Positions 48,601 to 56,187 of a stretch of 64,000 nt of DNA are shown in pieces. Every line of letters starts with the position of its first letter. Position 1 is the stretch's first letter. The translations under genes were made by a program, and so were the position numbers. Source of the DNA: Butyriboletus loyo (Eukaryota; Basidiomycota; Agaricomycetes; Boletales; Boletaceae); assembly GCA_038093515.1 (NCBI GenBank), contig JBBPSI010000028.1, positions 118,236-182,235 on the forward strand, read 5' to 3'. Below the pieces are notes generated by a model. That model was given only the letters and a program-made list of their open reading frames with translations, was not told the DNA's origin and made no database searches.

Positions 48601-49921
48601 TCCGAATGTCTTTAGACATGTATTCCCCCCCACGATCCGAACGGACAGCAAGAAGTGAAGACTGGGTCTGACGTTCAGCCCAGACGACCAATTCCTTAAA
48701 AGCATCAGCCGCCTCAGACTTAAGGCGTAAAAACCGCACGACTGCAAAAGCAGAATAGTCATCAATAAAAGTTAGAATGTAACGCTTCTGAGTCTGAGAG
48801 TGTGTGGGGAATTCGACCAAGTCGGAATGCACTAGCCCAAGGACCCGAGATGTGCGTTTGGATGAAGGTGCATAGGGACGTTCATGCATCTTGCCTAAGG
48901 CACAGCCTCGACAAGGAATGACGTCAGAAGGTTCAGGTATTAACGGCATACCCTTAACGTTCTTGTAAGCATGGCGTAACACGTTCTTGGATGGATGACC
49001 AAAACGGTGGTGCCACAACGAAGAAGATCCAATATCCTGCAAGGAGTGGATCCCGACATCTGGAGTTAGCATTTTAGCCTGAAACCAGTGGAGGGGATTG
49101 TTCGGAAGCAAGGCAGAAGCCTGCACTACCAAACGTCCTTGAGGGTTCCAAATCTTGGTTTGATTGGTTATTTCGCATCGATAACCTTCCTTGGTTAGAG
49201 CAGTGACCGATAAGAGTCTATGGGCTGCTTGAGGTGCATACCATACTCCTGTAAGCTCCAAAGGAATGGGCTTATCCTTCCCTAGTCGCTGTGATAACAA
49301 CACAGTACCAGGTCCAAACATCTTCATGGTTGTGCCATTTGCTGTGATCGCAATTCTCTCGGTATCACCGAGATCCATGAAGTCTACAACGTGTGGTGTG
49401 ACATGGTCTGTACAACCGCTGTCAATCATCCAGGCGTTGGAAAGAAGATCCTTCTTTGAAGGGACATCTCCGGATGTGTAAGCTCCCGCAATATACAGAT
49501 CACCAAGATCGAATTCATCGTTATAATCATATACAGCATCGTAGTCCTCAGCATCTCGCTGGTATGTAGAGTCCCAGACATTAATGTCACGGGAGTCAAG
49601 ACCGTGCTTCCAAGTGCCATCAGCACGACGAGCAGTGTTTCCATAAAAGGATTCTTCATCCTTCTCATCGATCGACCCTAGAAAGGTCGAAAGACGGACT
49701 GCTTTTGCTTTGCGTTCCTTCTTCTTCGGCTGACCACGAGACCCTGAAGGTTTAGAGGGAATCGCGGCGTTTCCGAAAGGAGTGTGAAGAAGACGCATCA
49801 GCATCTCCATCCTCGAAATAAGGTGATGCGAGGGGTGGTCCCATCGGATCATCATCTCCCCAACCAGCTTGACCAACGGTTGATTCAGTTTCCATCGGGA
49901 AATCTGTAAGCGTGTGATCAC
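45650..49921 (-). CDS. pol: copia Pol polyprotein (PR-IN-RT-RH)
   Basis: A single open frame of 1423 residues. Protease: WMIDSGCTDHV (DSG active site). Integrase: zinc-binding HHCC (LWHHRFGH ... CRGCALGK) and DDE core (HSDLVEFP, RSDRGGEYMS, NGRAERFNR). Reverse transcriptase: KGFTQIFGIDYEETFSPVA, LDVKTTFLFGDLDEEIYM and YVDDALFMG. RNase H: YSDTDWAGD, SSTEAEYMG, LLVDNQGAIFLA and ADIFTKNL. All catalytic residues appear intact. Integrase before RT defines Ty1/copia. It lies in the +1 frame relative to gag and overlaps it by at least 170 nt; the first Met shown is probably not the true start, and expression most likely needs a +1 frameshift near the gag stop. Confidence 0.96.
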   Translation of the reverse strand: MITRLQISRWKLNQPLVKLVGEMMIRWDHPSHHLISRMEMLMRLLHTPFGNAAIPSKPSGSRGQPKKKERKAKAVRLSTFLGSIDEKDEESFYGNTARRADGTWKHGLDSRDINVWDSTYQRDAEDYDAVYDYNDEFDLGDLYIAGAYTSGDVPSKKDLLSNAWMIDSGCTDHVTPHVVDFMDLGDTERIAITANGTTMKMFGPGTVLLSQRLGKDKPIPLELTGVWYAPQAAHRLLSVTALTKEGYRCEITNQTKIWNPQGRLVVQASALLPNNPLHWFQAKMLTPDVGIHSLQDIGSSSLWHHRFGHPSKNVLRHAYKNVKGMPLIPEPSDVIPCRGCALGKMHERPYAPSSKRTSRVLGLVHSDLVEFPTHSQTQKRYILTFIDDYSAFAVVRFLRLKSEAADAFKELVVWAERQTQSSLLAVRSDRGGEYMSKDIRTFLSSRGIEHQLSVPHTPQQNGRAERFNRTILEKEEAMRHTVCLPKVFWQDATETSLHIYNRQPMRRHNWKTPIEMFSREKPDISYFRVFGCRAYVFIKKELRENKLSPKSEQATFIGYESGTKGYRFWSPTRRRVLVESVATFDKENFPHCSKEQNDRQAAIPPPILPTDADEHGDDEDSTSDAPPSNQQRADKPPPLGVRFDGTGIIREDLPPISPIINPDDMQQPSPQPSVTPSPWVIPEHPPSPLILNPPSPDSVHEEQPPLFSPPRPGVKRETPDTGHRSSIMDRHQHKRQMIPPLETFEDPGRIHPSTFLPPTRVYPERITEFRNRPHQHHPTRDIRARGHQRDLYDEFDQDLRSQGAPIPTINDPDFLQTGQDFNPRPTRIRVPRIVPNNAYGNQPPIEIEREIHRGLDPIQEELIPTPQPVNQPRPTNEEDDLGQMYSAKWIKSLLAAATVDGIPQSHKAVMRLPPAERSLWLTAMGEEYKSFQERRVWDLVDLPKGCQVIKGKWINVRKSDGRYKSHWVAKGFTQIFGIDYEETFSPVARFETVRILLALAALEDWEIEALDVKTTFLFGDLDEEIYMEQPEGFAQKGSESKVCRLWKAIYGLKQAALQWNKALHLSLIKQGFKRTLSDPGTYIKFIGKVIIILVIYVDDALFMGSDKAQVLAHKKHFMKTWESRDLGEAKEYLGMRITRDRRNRTLRLDQCDYAQKVIKRFKLENAKPARTPLPSGYNPSPSTTEASPSLRSQYQSVIGSLLFIMLGSRPDIAHAVIKMSQFSSNPSEEHLQRALYIVRYLFGTPDLCIMYSGHSQSGPRANSGFIAYSDTDWAGDIETRHSTTGYCIFLASGIVSWLSRRQRKIAHSSTEAEYMGMTETAKQLSWVRSLFFEMGYRLGPLPLLVDNQGAIFLASNPAVEGRSKHIAIPFHYIRECVEDKEITLFYTPTQQQAADIFTKNLTWQRFEEVRSMLSLSPFVSIKK

Positions 49922-50981
49922 CTAGTTGTGTTTCGCCCAACTCTACAATGTTGGCAAATCCGTCCATGTCCATCTCTACTTCATTCGCACGTCCTTTCCC
50001 TTTTCCCTTTCCTCGACGTGTCTTGAAACCGGAGCGATTGTTTGTTCGCTCATTTCGGTTTGCTCCGGATCCTGAAGGTCCTCCATAAGGCGTTGCAGGC
50101 ATATGGTTTTGCTGCTGCCTTTGCTGCTGCGGTTGGAACGGCCTCTTCTGTCCAGGACGACCACGTCCGCCAGAAGGTTGTTGAGGACGAGCCTGATTGT
50201 TCCAATTTGTTTGTGCAGGTGGAGGAGGTCCGCGTCTAACCGTGTTTGTGCGGTTGAGCTGGATATCCGGTGCAACTGTATTCGTACAAGAGGTGGTGGG
50301 ATAAGGGATCTGGCCAGTGCCAGCACGAAGTTGTAACTCGTGAGTGATCATGGGAATGATAACATTCGGTGTAAATTGGTGAACGTTTGTATTGTGGACG
50401 ATGTTGGACACCAGAGGTTTGAATGATTTCGGTAACTTGGTGAGCAAGATCATGGAACGGAAATTGTTTGGAAGGCTTAATCCTGCAGCTTCCATTTTGT
50501 GGAAAGCGTCCATTAAGGACATGAGACCAGCAACAGCGTTAGCTTCATGAACGCGAATGTTCATGGCTTGGCGGAACAGGAAAAATTGTCCTGTAATGCC
50601 TGTAGTTGCGTAGGTGTCGTGCAGGAAGTTCCAAAGAGTTTTGGCGACAGAGATGTTGACTGATTCTGGAATTATTTGACCAGAAGCGTCATAGAGGGAT
50701 GGAGTGTAGTCGTAGTTGACTGCATGTTGGAGTTCTGGAGATATGTAGATGGCGAGCATGCCAACAGAGCGCTTGTCCAGCGAAACCCACTTCTGCTGGT
50801 CAGCAGCTGTCTGATTGTGGTACTCAGAAGTACCATCTACTATCGACCAGACACCGATTACGGTGAGAGCATGTCTCATTTGACGAGACCAGGCTGTATA
50901 GTTGTCCGCTCCAGTCAAGACAGGAAGTCTCTGCTGGATTTGGGCGTCGATCTTGAATTCTGATACGGTGGGGAGCGACAT
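49752..50981 (-). CDS. gag: copia Gag
   Basis: 409 residues, starting MSLPTVSEFKIDAQIQQRLP and the copia-type capsid block TGADNYTAWSRQMRHAL, followed by VAKTLWNFLHDTYA and ITGQFFLFRQAMNIRV, as in UBN2/DUF4219-type Gags. The C-terminal third is Gln/Arg/Gly-rich (GGRGRPGQKRPFQPQQQ; RRGKGKGKGRA) and then acidic. No CCHC zinc knuckle is visible; RG-rich and GKGKGKGR segments may replace it for RNA binding. Its ATG lies 9 nt after the stop of the preceding pre-gag ORF, in the same frame. It ends RKRRDSL, where CTC TAA could be a shift site. Confidence 0.92.
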   Translation of the reverse strand: MSLPTVSEFKIDAQIQQRLPVLTGADNYTAWSRQMRHALTVIGVWSIVDGTSEYHNQTAADQQKWVSLDKRSVGMLAIYISPELQHAVNYDYTPSLYDASGQIIPESVNISVAKTLWNFLHDTYATTGITGQFFLFRQAMNIRVHEANAVAGLMSLMDAFHKMEAAGLSLPNNFRSMILLTKLPKSFKPLVSNIVHNTNVHQFTPNVIIPMITHELQLRAGTGQIPYPTTSCTNTVAPDIQLNRTNTVRRGPPPPAQTNWNNQARPQQPSGGRGRPGQKRPFQPQQQRQQQNHMPATPYGGPSGSGANRNERTNNRSGFKTRRGKGKGKGRANEVEMDMDGFANIVELGETQLGDHTLTDFPMETESTVGQAGWGDDDPMGPPLASPYFEDGDADASSSHSFRKRRDSL

Positions 50982-50990
50982 GATAATTGT

Positions 50991-51905
50991 TTAGAACAAA
51001 AATCCGAAGATGAACTGATCAAAAGAAGAGAAAACTTCGTCAGCGTTTAGAATTGAAGGATTAGATATAGGAGAAGGTGAACGTGAAGGAAGACCTATCG
51101 GATTAACCACTGGTGTATATAACCTAGATGGTTCCGAAGGTCCTTGTTCCAATGTTTCTTGCACCAGGTATCCATTTTCGTCATAATGAAAATCTCCTCC
51201 TAAGTCGTTAGACTCTTCTCCATGACCAACGTTCGAGAGATAACTTCCTTCTGTCACATGTTCTCCTGTTTTGACTCCGTGTAAATTACTCTCTGGGATC
51301 CCTTGAGGAAGAGCAGATAGCGGTGGTGCGGATGCAGCACATATCGCTTCAAATTCCTCATATCGTAAGTTGGGAAACCAGTGTGGATTATAAATGTTTC
51401 CACTAGAGAATTTTACATTGAAGTCAGAGTGCGAAACATACATTGAAGGAGAAATTTGTCCGTATGGGAGGAGGACATAAGCGTAATCCTCCGGTATGGT
51501 GTACATGTGAAGATAGGTAAGTGTATTTCTAGATAGGAGCGGACCTTGCTTGAGCCTGACGTCTCTGACGTAGAGAGGTCCTGATAGGACCGATGAGGGT
51601 AAGGTCCCGTGTGGCTCGAAGCTGGCTAGGTCCACGTTGGTGATCAGGAGGCGAAAGTCGTCCCAGAACTCGATGTTCTGCAGGAGTTCGACTTCTTCGT
51701 CTTCCTCCAGCCTCAACTCCGATCTCCCGGTATTCGCGATGATTGCTTCGATCTGACTCTTCACGGTTTGCAAGATCCGTTTGGAGTCGTCCGAGATCTC
51801 GTTGTAGGTGTCGGACATTTTGCTCCAAGTCTTCAGCGATGTCTTGCTGCTCTGCAGCGAGTTCGTGAGCAAACTTGAACAAAAGATTGGAAGCGTCAAT
51901 CTCAA
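50991..51905 (-). CDS. copia pre-gag ORF3 (unknown)
   Basis: 304-residue frame. From MSDTYNEISDDSKRILQTVK it reads as plausible protein: acidic helix (ELRLEEDEEVELLQNIEFW), ASFEPHGTLPSSVLSGPLYV, YTIPEDYAYVLLPYGQISPS and NPHWFPNLRYEEFEAICAAS, ending in Ser/Pro-rich low complexity. It overlaps ORF2 by about 377 nt and is in the +1 frame relative to it. It shares the gag frame, separated only by its stop and 9 nt. No known domain. Probably the C-terminal part of one accessory protein together with ORF1 and ORF2. Confidence 0.55.
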   Translation of the reverse strand: MRLTLPIFCSSLLTNSLQSSKTSLKTWSKMSDTYNEISDDSKRILQTVKSQIEAIIANTGRSELRLEEDEEVELLQNIEFWDDFRLLITNVDLASFEPHGTLPSSVLSGPLYVRDVRLKQGPLLSRNTLTYLHMYTIPEDYAYVLLPYGQISPSMYVSHSDFNVKFSSGNIYNPHWFPNLRYEEFEAICAASAPPLSALPQGIPESNLHGVKTGEHVTEGSYLSNVGHGEESNDLGGDFHYDENGYLVQETLEQGPSEPSRLYTPVVNPIGLPSRSPSPISNPSILNADEVFSSFDQFIFGFLF

Positions 51906-52920
51906 TGCGATTCTTGTGGAAGAAAGGGTGGAGCTGGTGGAACCTCATCCTCCAGATTCTATCCTGGATCTCATTCCACCTCCTGCGTGTTGGTACGTCC
52001 CAATTTCTAAAGTGTTCTTCGCCGACTTCGAAGAACTCTGCTGGCCGCCTGGAATAGTCATAGGCTTTGATATGCCCATGATCATCAACAGTAGGATAGT
52101 TTCTGTTGAACAAAGACGAGTCTTGCGCAGCAAGAGTCGTGTTCCAAAGCGTGTCCTTGTCGAATCCTTTGAAAGGAGACGATCTATCATAAAATGGGGC
52201 GAGACATTCCTTCATTTCGTCCAAAGTCGGGTATTGGGATCGACAAAACATTTCGAATCCGTGATTGTGAAGGAGGACATCGGGAGTAGTGTCGTAGGAG
52301 GGGGTGAGAATTGGAAAGCCTGCGTTCTCATAGATTGAGTGCAGGGATTCGTAATGGAAGGAATGGGATCGTATATATTCGACCTTACGACAGTGATGGT
52401 GACCTTCCTCATTGATCCAGTCGATGGGTTTGAGAGGTCCAACCTCCGATGATCGGATCCGAGTTTCGGAAGCGATTCTGTGTGAGAAGATAATGGAGGG
52501 GGTTGGAACCAATCGATCAATTACGAGGTTCGGGATGAGGAGGTCGTCGGTGTCGTTGGGGTCGAGGCCTTCTAGCTCCTCTGGTAGGAGGCTCAGGATT
52601 TGCTCTTCCGTCTTGACGACGAACGAGCTCGTTGGTTCCATCTGGCCTGGGAATGATGGTAACATCGTCGGGTAGACGATGGATTCCTCGGTCAGCGGCG
52701 ATAGTGATACCATAGGATGGTGGTTCGCCGGTGGAAGCATTATGTATCCTGGCTGGTAGAAGGGACTGGGCCCTACGACGGTCGGATGAGGGTCCAGCTC
52801 TTGGACCGGGCTCTGCAACAGCTCCGATGGTGGGTACATGAGGGATGGTGTCGCTGAGGCCAGTCTGGTTGTGTACGATGACATTGTTTGGAGGATTTCG
52901 ATTTTGATGGGCAAGTCCAA
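51529..52920 (-). CDS. copia pre-gag ORF2 (unknown, predicted coiled coil)
   Basis: 463-residue frame. The N-terminal third is Pro/Ser-rich; then an ordered-looking part with EEQILSLLPEELEGLDPND, HSFHYESLHSIYENAGFPIL, FCRSQYPTLDEMKECLAPFY and RRRWNEIQDRIWRMRFHQLH; then a heptad-like segment (DLEQNVRHLQRDLGRLQTDL). The last 60 residues are Arg-rich and look like shadow coding of ORF3. It lies +1 relative to ORF1 and overlaps it by about 400 nt. No named family recognised. Confidence 0.55.
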   Translation of the reverse strand: MDLPIKIEILQTMSSYTTRLASATPSLMYPPSELLQSPVQELDPHPTVVGPSPFYQPGYIMLPPANHHPMVSLSPLTEESIVYPTMLPSFPGQMEPTSSFVVKTEEQILSLLPEELEGLDPNDTDDLLIPNLVIDRLVPTPSIIFSHRIASETRIRSSEVGPLKPIDWINEEGHHHCRKVEYIRSHSFHYESLHSIYENAGFPILTPSYDTTPDVLLHNHGFEMFCRSQYPTLDEMKECLAPFYDRSSPFKGFDKDTLWNTTLAAQDSSLFNRNYPTVDDHGHIKAYDYSRRPAEFFEVGEEHFRNWDVPTRRRWNEIQDRIWRMRFHQLHPFFHKNRIEIDASNLLFKFAHELAAEQQDIAEDLEQNVRHLQRDLGRLQTDLANREESDRSNHREYREIGVEAGGRRRSRTPAEHRVLGRLSPPDHQRGPSQLRATRDLTLIGPIRTSLRQRRQAQARSAPI

Positions 52921-53371
52921 AGATGTTGTCGAGATCTAAGACGTTGATTTCGACGGAGTTGTTTGGAGTGCGAGGATGACGACGATTGTATGGAGGTGGT
53001 GGAGAAGGAGTACGAAAACAGATGTGGTGCGGTGCAGGAAAATACGAAGAGGAGCGATGACGATGGTGCTCGACTCTTTGGGATGGCCTAGAACGTTCAC
53101 TAACCTCTTGTAAGTTAGAAGGACTCGGGTGAGAAGTCGATCTAATTGACAAGGCATGATGGTGAGTAGGTGAACGCCATTGTAAGGTCAGATCGTGATC
53201 CTGAGAAACAACACGTAATGCGATGATGAAAGAATCAGCTAGCAACCATAGTGTGCTAAAGAACATAATGTTCAATGCACCACATATGGAAGCTAGTATG
53301 AGACTCAAGAAAGCGAGTACCCATAGTAAACCAAGAGCGATAGCACTCTCGTTCCACAGGGCTGGAAACAT
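52517..53371 (-). CDS. copia pre-gag ORF1: predicted membrane protein with PPxY motifs
   Basis: 284-residue frame beginning 54 nt inside the 5' LTR boundary. Two hydrophobic segments occupy residues 10-55 (ALGLLWVLAFLSLILASI, then LNIMFFSTLWLLADSFIIAL). A long Ser/Pro/His-rich region follows, with PSPPPPYNRR and GEPPSYGI, two matches to PPxY. The C-terminal 25 residues (RPRPQRHRR-like) look like shadow coding of ORF2. Membrane-spanning segments upstream of gag are not part of the standard copia layout. A host-derived or env-like role is speculation. Confidence 0.55.
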   Translation of the reverse strand: MFPALWNESAIALGLLWVLAFLSLILASICGALNIMFFSTLWLLADSFIIALRVVSQDHDLTLQWRSPTHHHALSIRSTSHPSPSNLQEVSERSRPSQRVEHHRHRSSSYFPAPHHICFRTPSPPPPYNRRHPRTPNNSVEINVLDLDNIFGLAHQNRNPPNNVIVHNQTGLSDTIPHVPTIGAVAEPGPRAGPSSDRRRAQSLLPARIHNASTGEPPSYGITIAADRGIHRLPDDVTIIPRPDGTNELVRRQDGRANPEPPTRGARRPRPQRHRRPPHPEPRN

Positions 53372-53406
53372 TATCGAAAATCGACAGATGTTTAGATTAA
53401 AAGCCT

Positions 53407-53424
53407 CTAGCGGGGCTCATAACC
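53407..53424 (-). promoter_or_regulatory. primer-binding site, half-tRNA-iMet type
   Basis: On the element strand GGTTATGAGCCCCGCTAG starts immediately after the 5' LTR. It is complementary to the anticodon region (GGGCTCATAACC) of initiator tRNA-Met, as in copia and Ty5, which prime from a cleaved tRNA half. Confidence 0.75.
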
Positions 53425-53873
53425 TTTCGGATTGGTAAAGTCCGAGCAGGCGCACCGAGGGCAACAAAGGATGCAAGGGTAAACCTATCAGTGGAAAGAC
53501 TCACTGATAATACGAGAGTGAGAGTATCGCAAACAGAGTATAAGGAGCAAGGCTCAACTTAGAGATATCGCAGTAGTGATGATAGAACTGAAAGATCTAG
53601 AGAAAAAGTGACAAGCCATAAGGGCTGTCTTATATACAGTACATGAGTGTTTGTACTTATGTTCTGTATAGTACCTTTATAAGGTATAGTATGAAATACA
53701 TGACGATATGATAGAGATAAGAGATAAGACTAAGCATATCGTCCAATAGCATAATAAGAGCTATTTGTAATGTGATAAGCGTGACTAGGTCTAGACAATG
53801 ATGTCATTTAGACCAGTCTAGAAACGTAGTGGCTGTAAGTGAAATACAGAAATAGAACACTACCGTTTCAACA
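53425..53873 (-). repeat. 5' LTR of the copia element
   Basis: 449 bp, near-identical to the 3' LTR. Carries the element promoter. Confidence 0.95.
53630..53636 (-). promoter_or_regulatory. TATA box in the 5' LTR
   Basis: TATATAA on the element strand, about 240 bases into the LTR; conserved in the other LTR copies. Confidence 0.6.
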
Positions 53874-53878
53874 ACCAA
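53874..53878. repeat. target-site duplication ACCAA (right)
   Basis: Matches 45178-45182. Confidence 0.85.
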
Positions 53879-54250
53879 GACAACTCCACTTCCCTCCCCC
53901 TCCTAGAAAAGCTCTCCCATTAGCTCTCGTCCGCGAAATATCCCTTCGCTCCACCTTTGCCACCCTCACAAACCTGCAAGATCTTCAAACGGAGTCCGAA
54001 CAATGTTTAGACTGTTAAACAACCTCGACAACAACACTGCAATCCGTGGTTTTCACATCGTCCGCAAATAATCTGGATGTTCTAACCTCGTTGCCGTCAA
54101 TAATGCTATCTGCGATCTTAATGCCGCCGTCGCAATGTCATCCGTCACCAGCGGCTTGGTTGGTGCAGGTCAATGGGGCAAAGCACTCGACGTCCTTGAT
54201 ACCATCCACTCTCTCTTTAACTCGATGGCGCTCTAGGCCAGTCGAGGCAC
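53879..54250. other. intergenic right flank of the copia insertion
   Basis: Unique sequence between the copia element and the right arm. Short open pieces (for example SSVTSGLVGAGQWGKALDVL) read as protein-like, but frames are broken. Not identified. Confidence 0.35.
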
Positions 54251-55060
54251 GTGGTCTTAGCTCACGAATTCGCTCAGGTCGGCCCACTACCTCATGGAAA
54301 TCTTCCTAATGCATTGGATTCTGAGTACGATCCAAGTTACTTACTACGGTCGGATGCCCACCTAGCCACTCAGGAATATCGTTTAACGAAGAGACGGATG
54401 CCTGAGGCCATCAAGGGCGGTACTAGCAGAGACAGGTGATGTGGACACTGAGAGGCCACTCCAAAACGTTCCCGGGAAGCAAAGTCGCTCAAAAAAGGTA
54501 GCCCAGATGACGATAAATCGTGCATCGATTCGCCTACATAGGGAAAGCCAAAGACACCCTACTAGGCGATCCCAAAATTCATGGAATGTCTCCCCAAACG
54601 ACATGGGGCAACTATCCTTCGAATCCGTTCCTAGTACGTACACCATATTGCCACCCACATGATCCTACTAAGCACGACATGTCTGATGGCGAAGATTACG
54701 ACAAAGCGGTTGCACGCTACCTGTACACATCTGCTCGTGAAAATTGTACACCTGACGCCCTTTTTTTGCGATGCTGCCAGGGGAGCCAATGTGTGAATTA
54801 TGTACATGTCTTGGATTACGGAACAGCTGCAGGGGCTACTCGCGTCTGGAGAGGGAAGAAGGGAGGCGAGAGGTAGGATGAGGCAAGGCTAGAGGTGTAG
54901 GACCTCGGACAGGCCTTCCATGAGCTGAGGAATAGTATGGATAAGATATCGCGAGACGTTGATCTATAAGCGTGCGAACGCCGTGGCAATGTTGTGTCAG
55001 GCATGGAGTGCCACTGGCTCTTCAGGCACTGTCACCTACGTCCTCGCGTTGACTGCCGAA
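54251..55060 (+). pseudogene. unrecognised gene relic, right-arm copy
   Basis: Carries the same blocks as the left-arm relic: AHEFAQVGPLPHGNLPN, YDPSYLLRSDAHLATQEYRL, YIGKAKDTLLGDPKIHGMSP, QTTWGNYPSNPFL and GEDYDKAVARYLYTSAREN, with different indels (an extra LDS after LPNA, loss of a PFLD repeat). Frames do not connect into one ORF. Confidence 0.45.
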
Positions 55061-55163
55061 TTCTAAACTTTACAGCACTGTGGCGACTGACGGCAATGAC
55101 TGGACTATAAAATCCGTGTGTTAATTACCGAGATATTCGGAGAACCCCCCAAACATGCCCTTT

Positions 55164-56000
55164 TAGTGATGCAGCACCTGTTTTACTGATGGCCCTGTTG
55201 AGACGAAGTAACTTTGAGGTAATTTCGATTCGGTTCGAAAGTGAGCCACTTCGTGAGAGTTCGATACATCTGAATTGAGTCGAAATTACCTCGTTCACTT
55301 CGCAAAGTGCCAACGAAGTGTATTGATGTGGTACTGATTAGTAGCTGCTGTAAAACGATAATCTATGTGCTCATCTACTCACCCCTGTCCATCCTAATGT
55401 TAGTTTCAAAGGATGAACACTGAAGAAAGCCTCAAATCGGCTCCGTATCAGTCCAAGGCCCAACGCTTCAAGTTGGTAACAATTTAATTTGGCTACAACT
55501 TGAGTTAAAAGCAAGTAATCCTCAGTTTTCCAGTCACGGAACACTTCCACTGCTACGGAACACAACACACTCTCATCCAAGTTTCATTGCAAACACTGAA
55601 TGGCACATTTGACGACCTCGAAAACCTTTCATCTGGCCCGTCAGAGTAGCACCGGGTTCACCTGCCGTTGGCCATGGTCTTCACTATCTGGCTAACTGCA
55701 AAAGCAACGGATGAACTCGTGACTGGCGGAAAACTTGGCGAGCTTTCGGAACTGTGTGTAAACTTCGAGGCCAATAATGTGTAGTCTTTTCCAAGACGTG
55801 TTTTCATCCTTTTTGTGCCAGTGGGTCAGACATATTACAGTACTACATGTAGACATGAATTATGATTGGCTGGGCTTTCGGCCTGTGTAGCCACTTCGTT
55901 CGACTTCATCGCTTTCGAAGTCCCCCCAAAATACACTTTGGTTCGCTTCGATTCGCTTCGCGGCAACACTAACGCCCTTAATGAATGGGGTCATGTCAAT
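55164..56000. mobile_element. arm-specific insertion with CTTCG-rich ends, flanked by direct repeats
   Basis: Absent from the left arm. The sequence before it (GTGTTAATTAC ... CGGAGAACCCCCC, 55118-55150) is repeated after it (56002-56030). Interior ends carry recurring CTTCG/CGAAG motifs and an internal inverted pair (GAGGTAATTTCG / CGAAATTACCTC near 55215 and 55278). No ORF with a known domain, so a non-autonomous element or a recombination product. Confidence 0.45.
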
Positions 56001-56098
56001 CGTGTGTTAATTACTCGGAGAACCCCCCGCCCTTAGTAAACGACAATCATTCATGCTGTCGTTGCTTTATTGCGCGCTGAAACTCAGGAATCATATGA

Positions 56099-56104
56099 TA
56101 TAAA
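56099..56104 (+). promoter_or_regulatory. TATA box of P450 copy 4
   Basis: TATAAA 84 bases before the ATG, at the position of the copy 3 box. Confidence 0.45.
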
Positions 56105-56187
56105 GCTGGTTCGAATCCCATCAACATGGCCTTGGTCGTACCCAGCTGCCGAGCGTCTCCTGAAAACAGTTCCGTCGCTTTGCAATC

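Larger units (their letters stand above)
45183..53873 (-). mobile_element. complete Ty1/copia LTR retrotransposon, 8.7 kb
   Basis: The element lies on the minus strand between two ACCAA duplications. Order 5' to 3' on that strand: 5' LTR (53873-53425), tRNA-type primer site, three overlapping pre-gag ORFs, gag, pol (protease-integrase-RT-RNase H, the copia order), polypurine tract, 3' LTR (45631-45183). The LTRs differ by five substitutions and two single-base indels over 449 bp, and pol is open throughout, so the insertion is recent and possibly active. At 8.7 kb it is far longer than typical 5 kb copia elements because of about 2.4 kb upstream of gag. Confidence 0.96.

Noticed and set aside
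52000..52340. Plus-strand ORFs inside the copia pre-gag module
   Set aside because: Antisense to ORF2, with no motif or start context favouring them.
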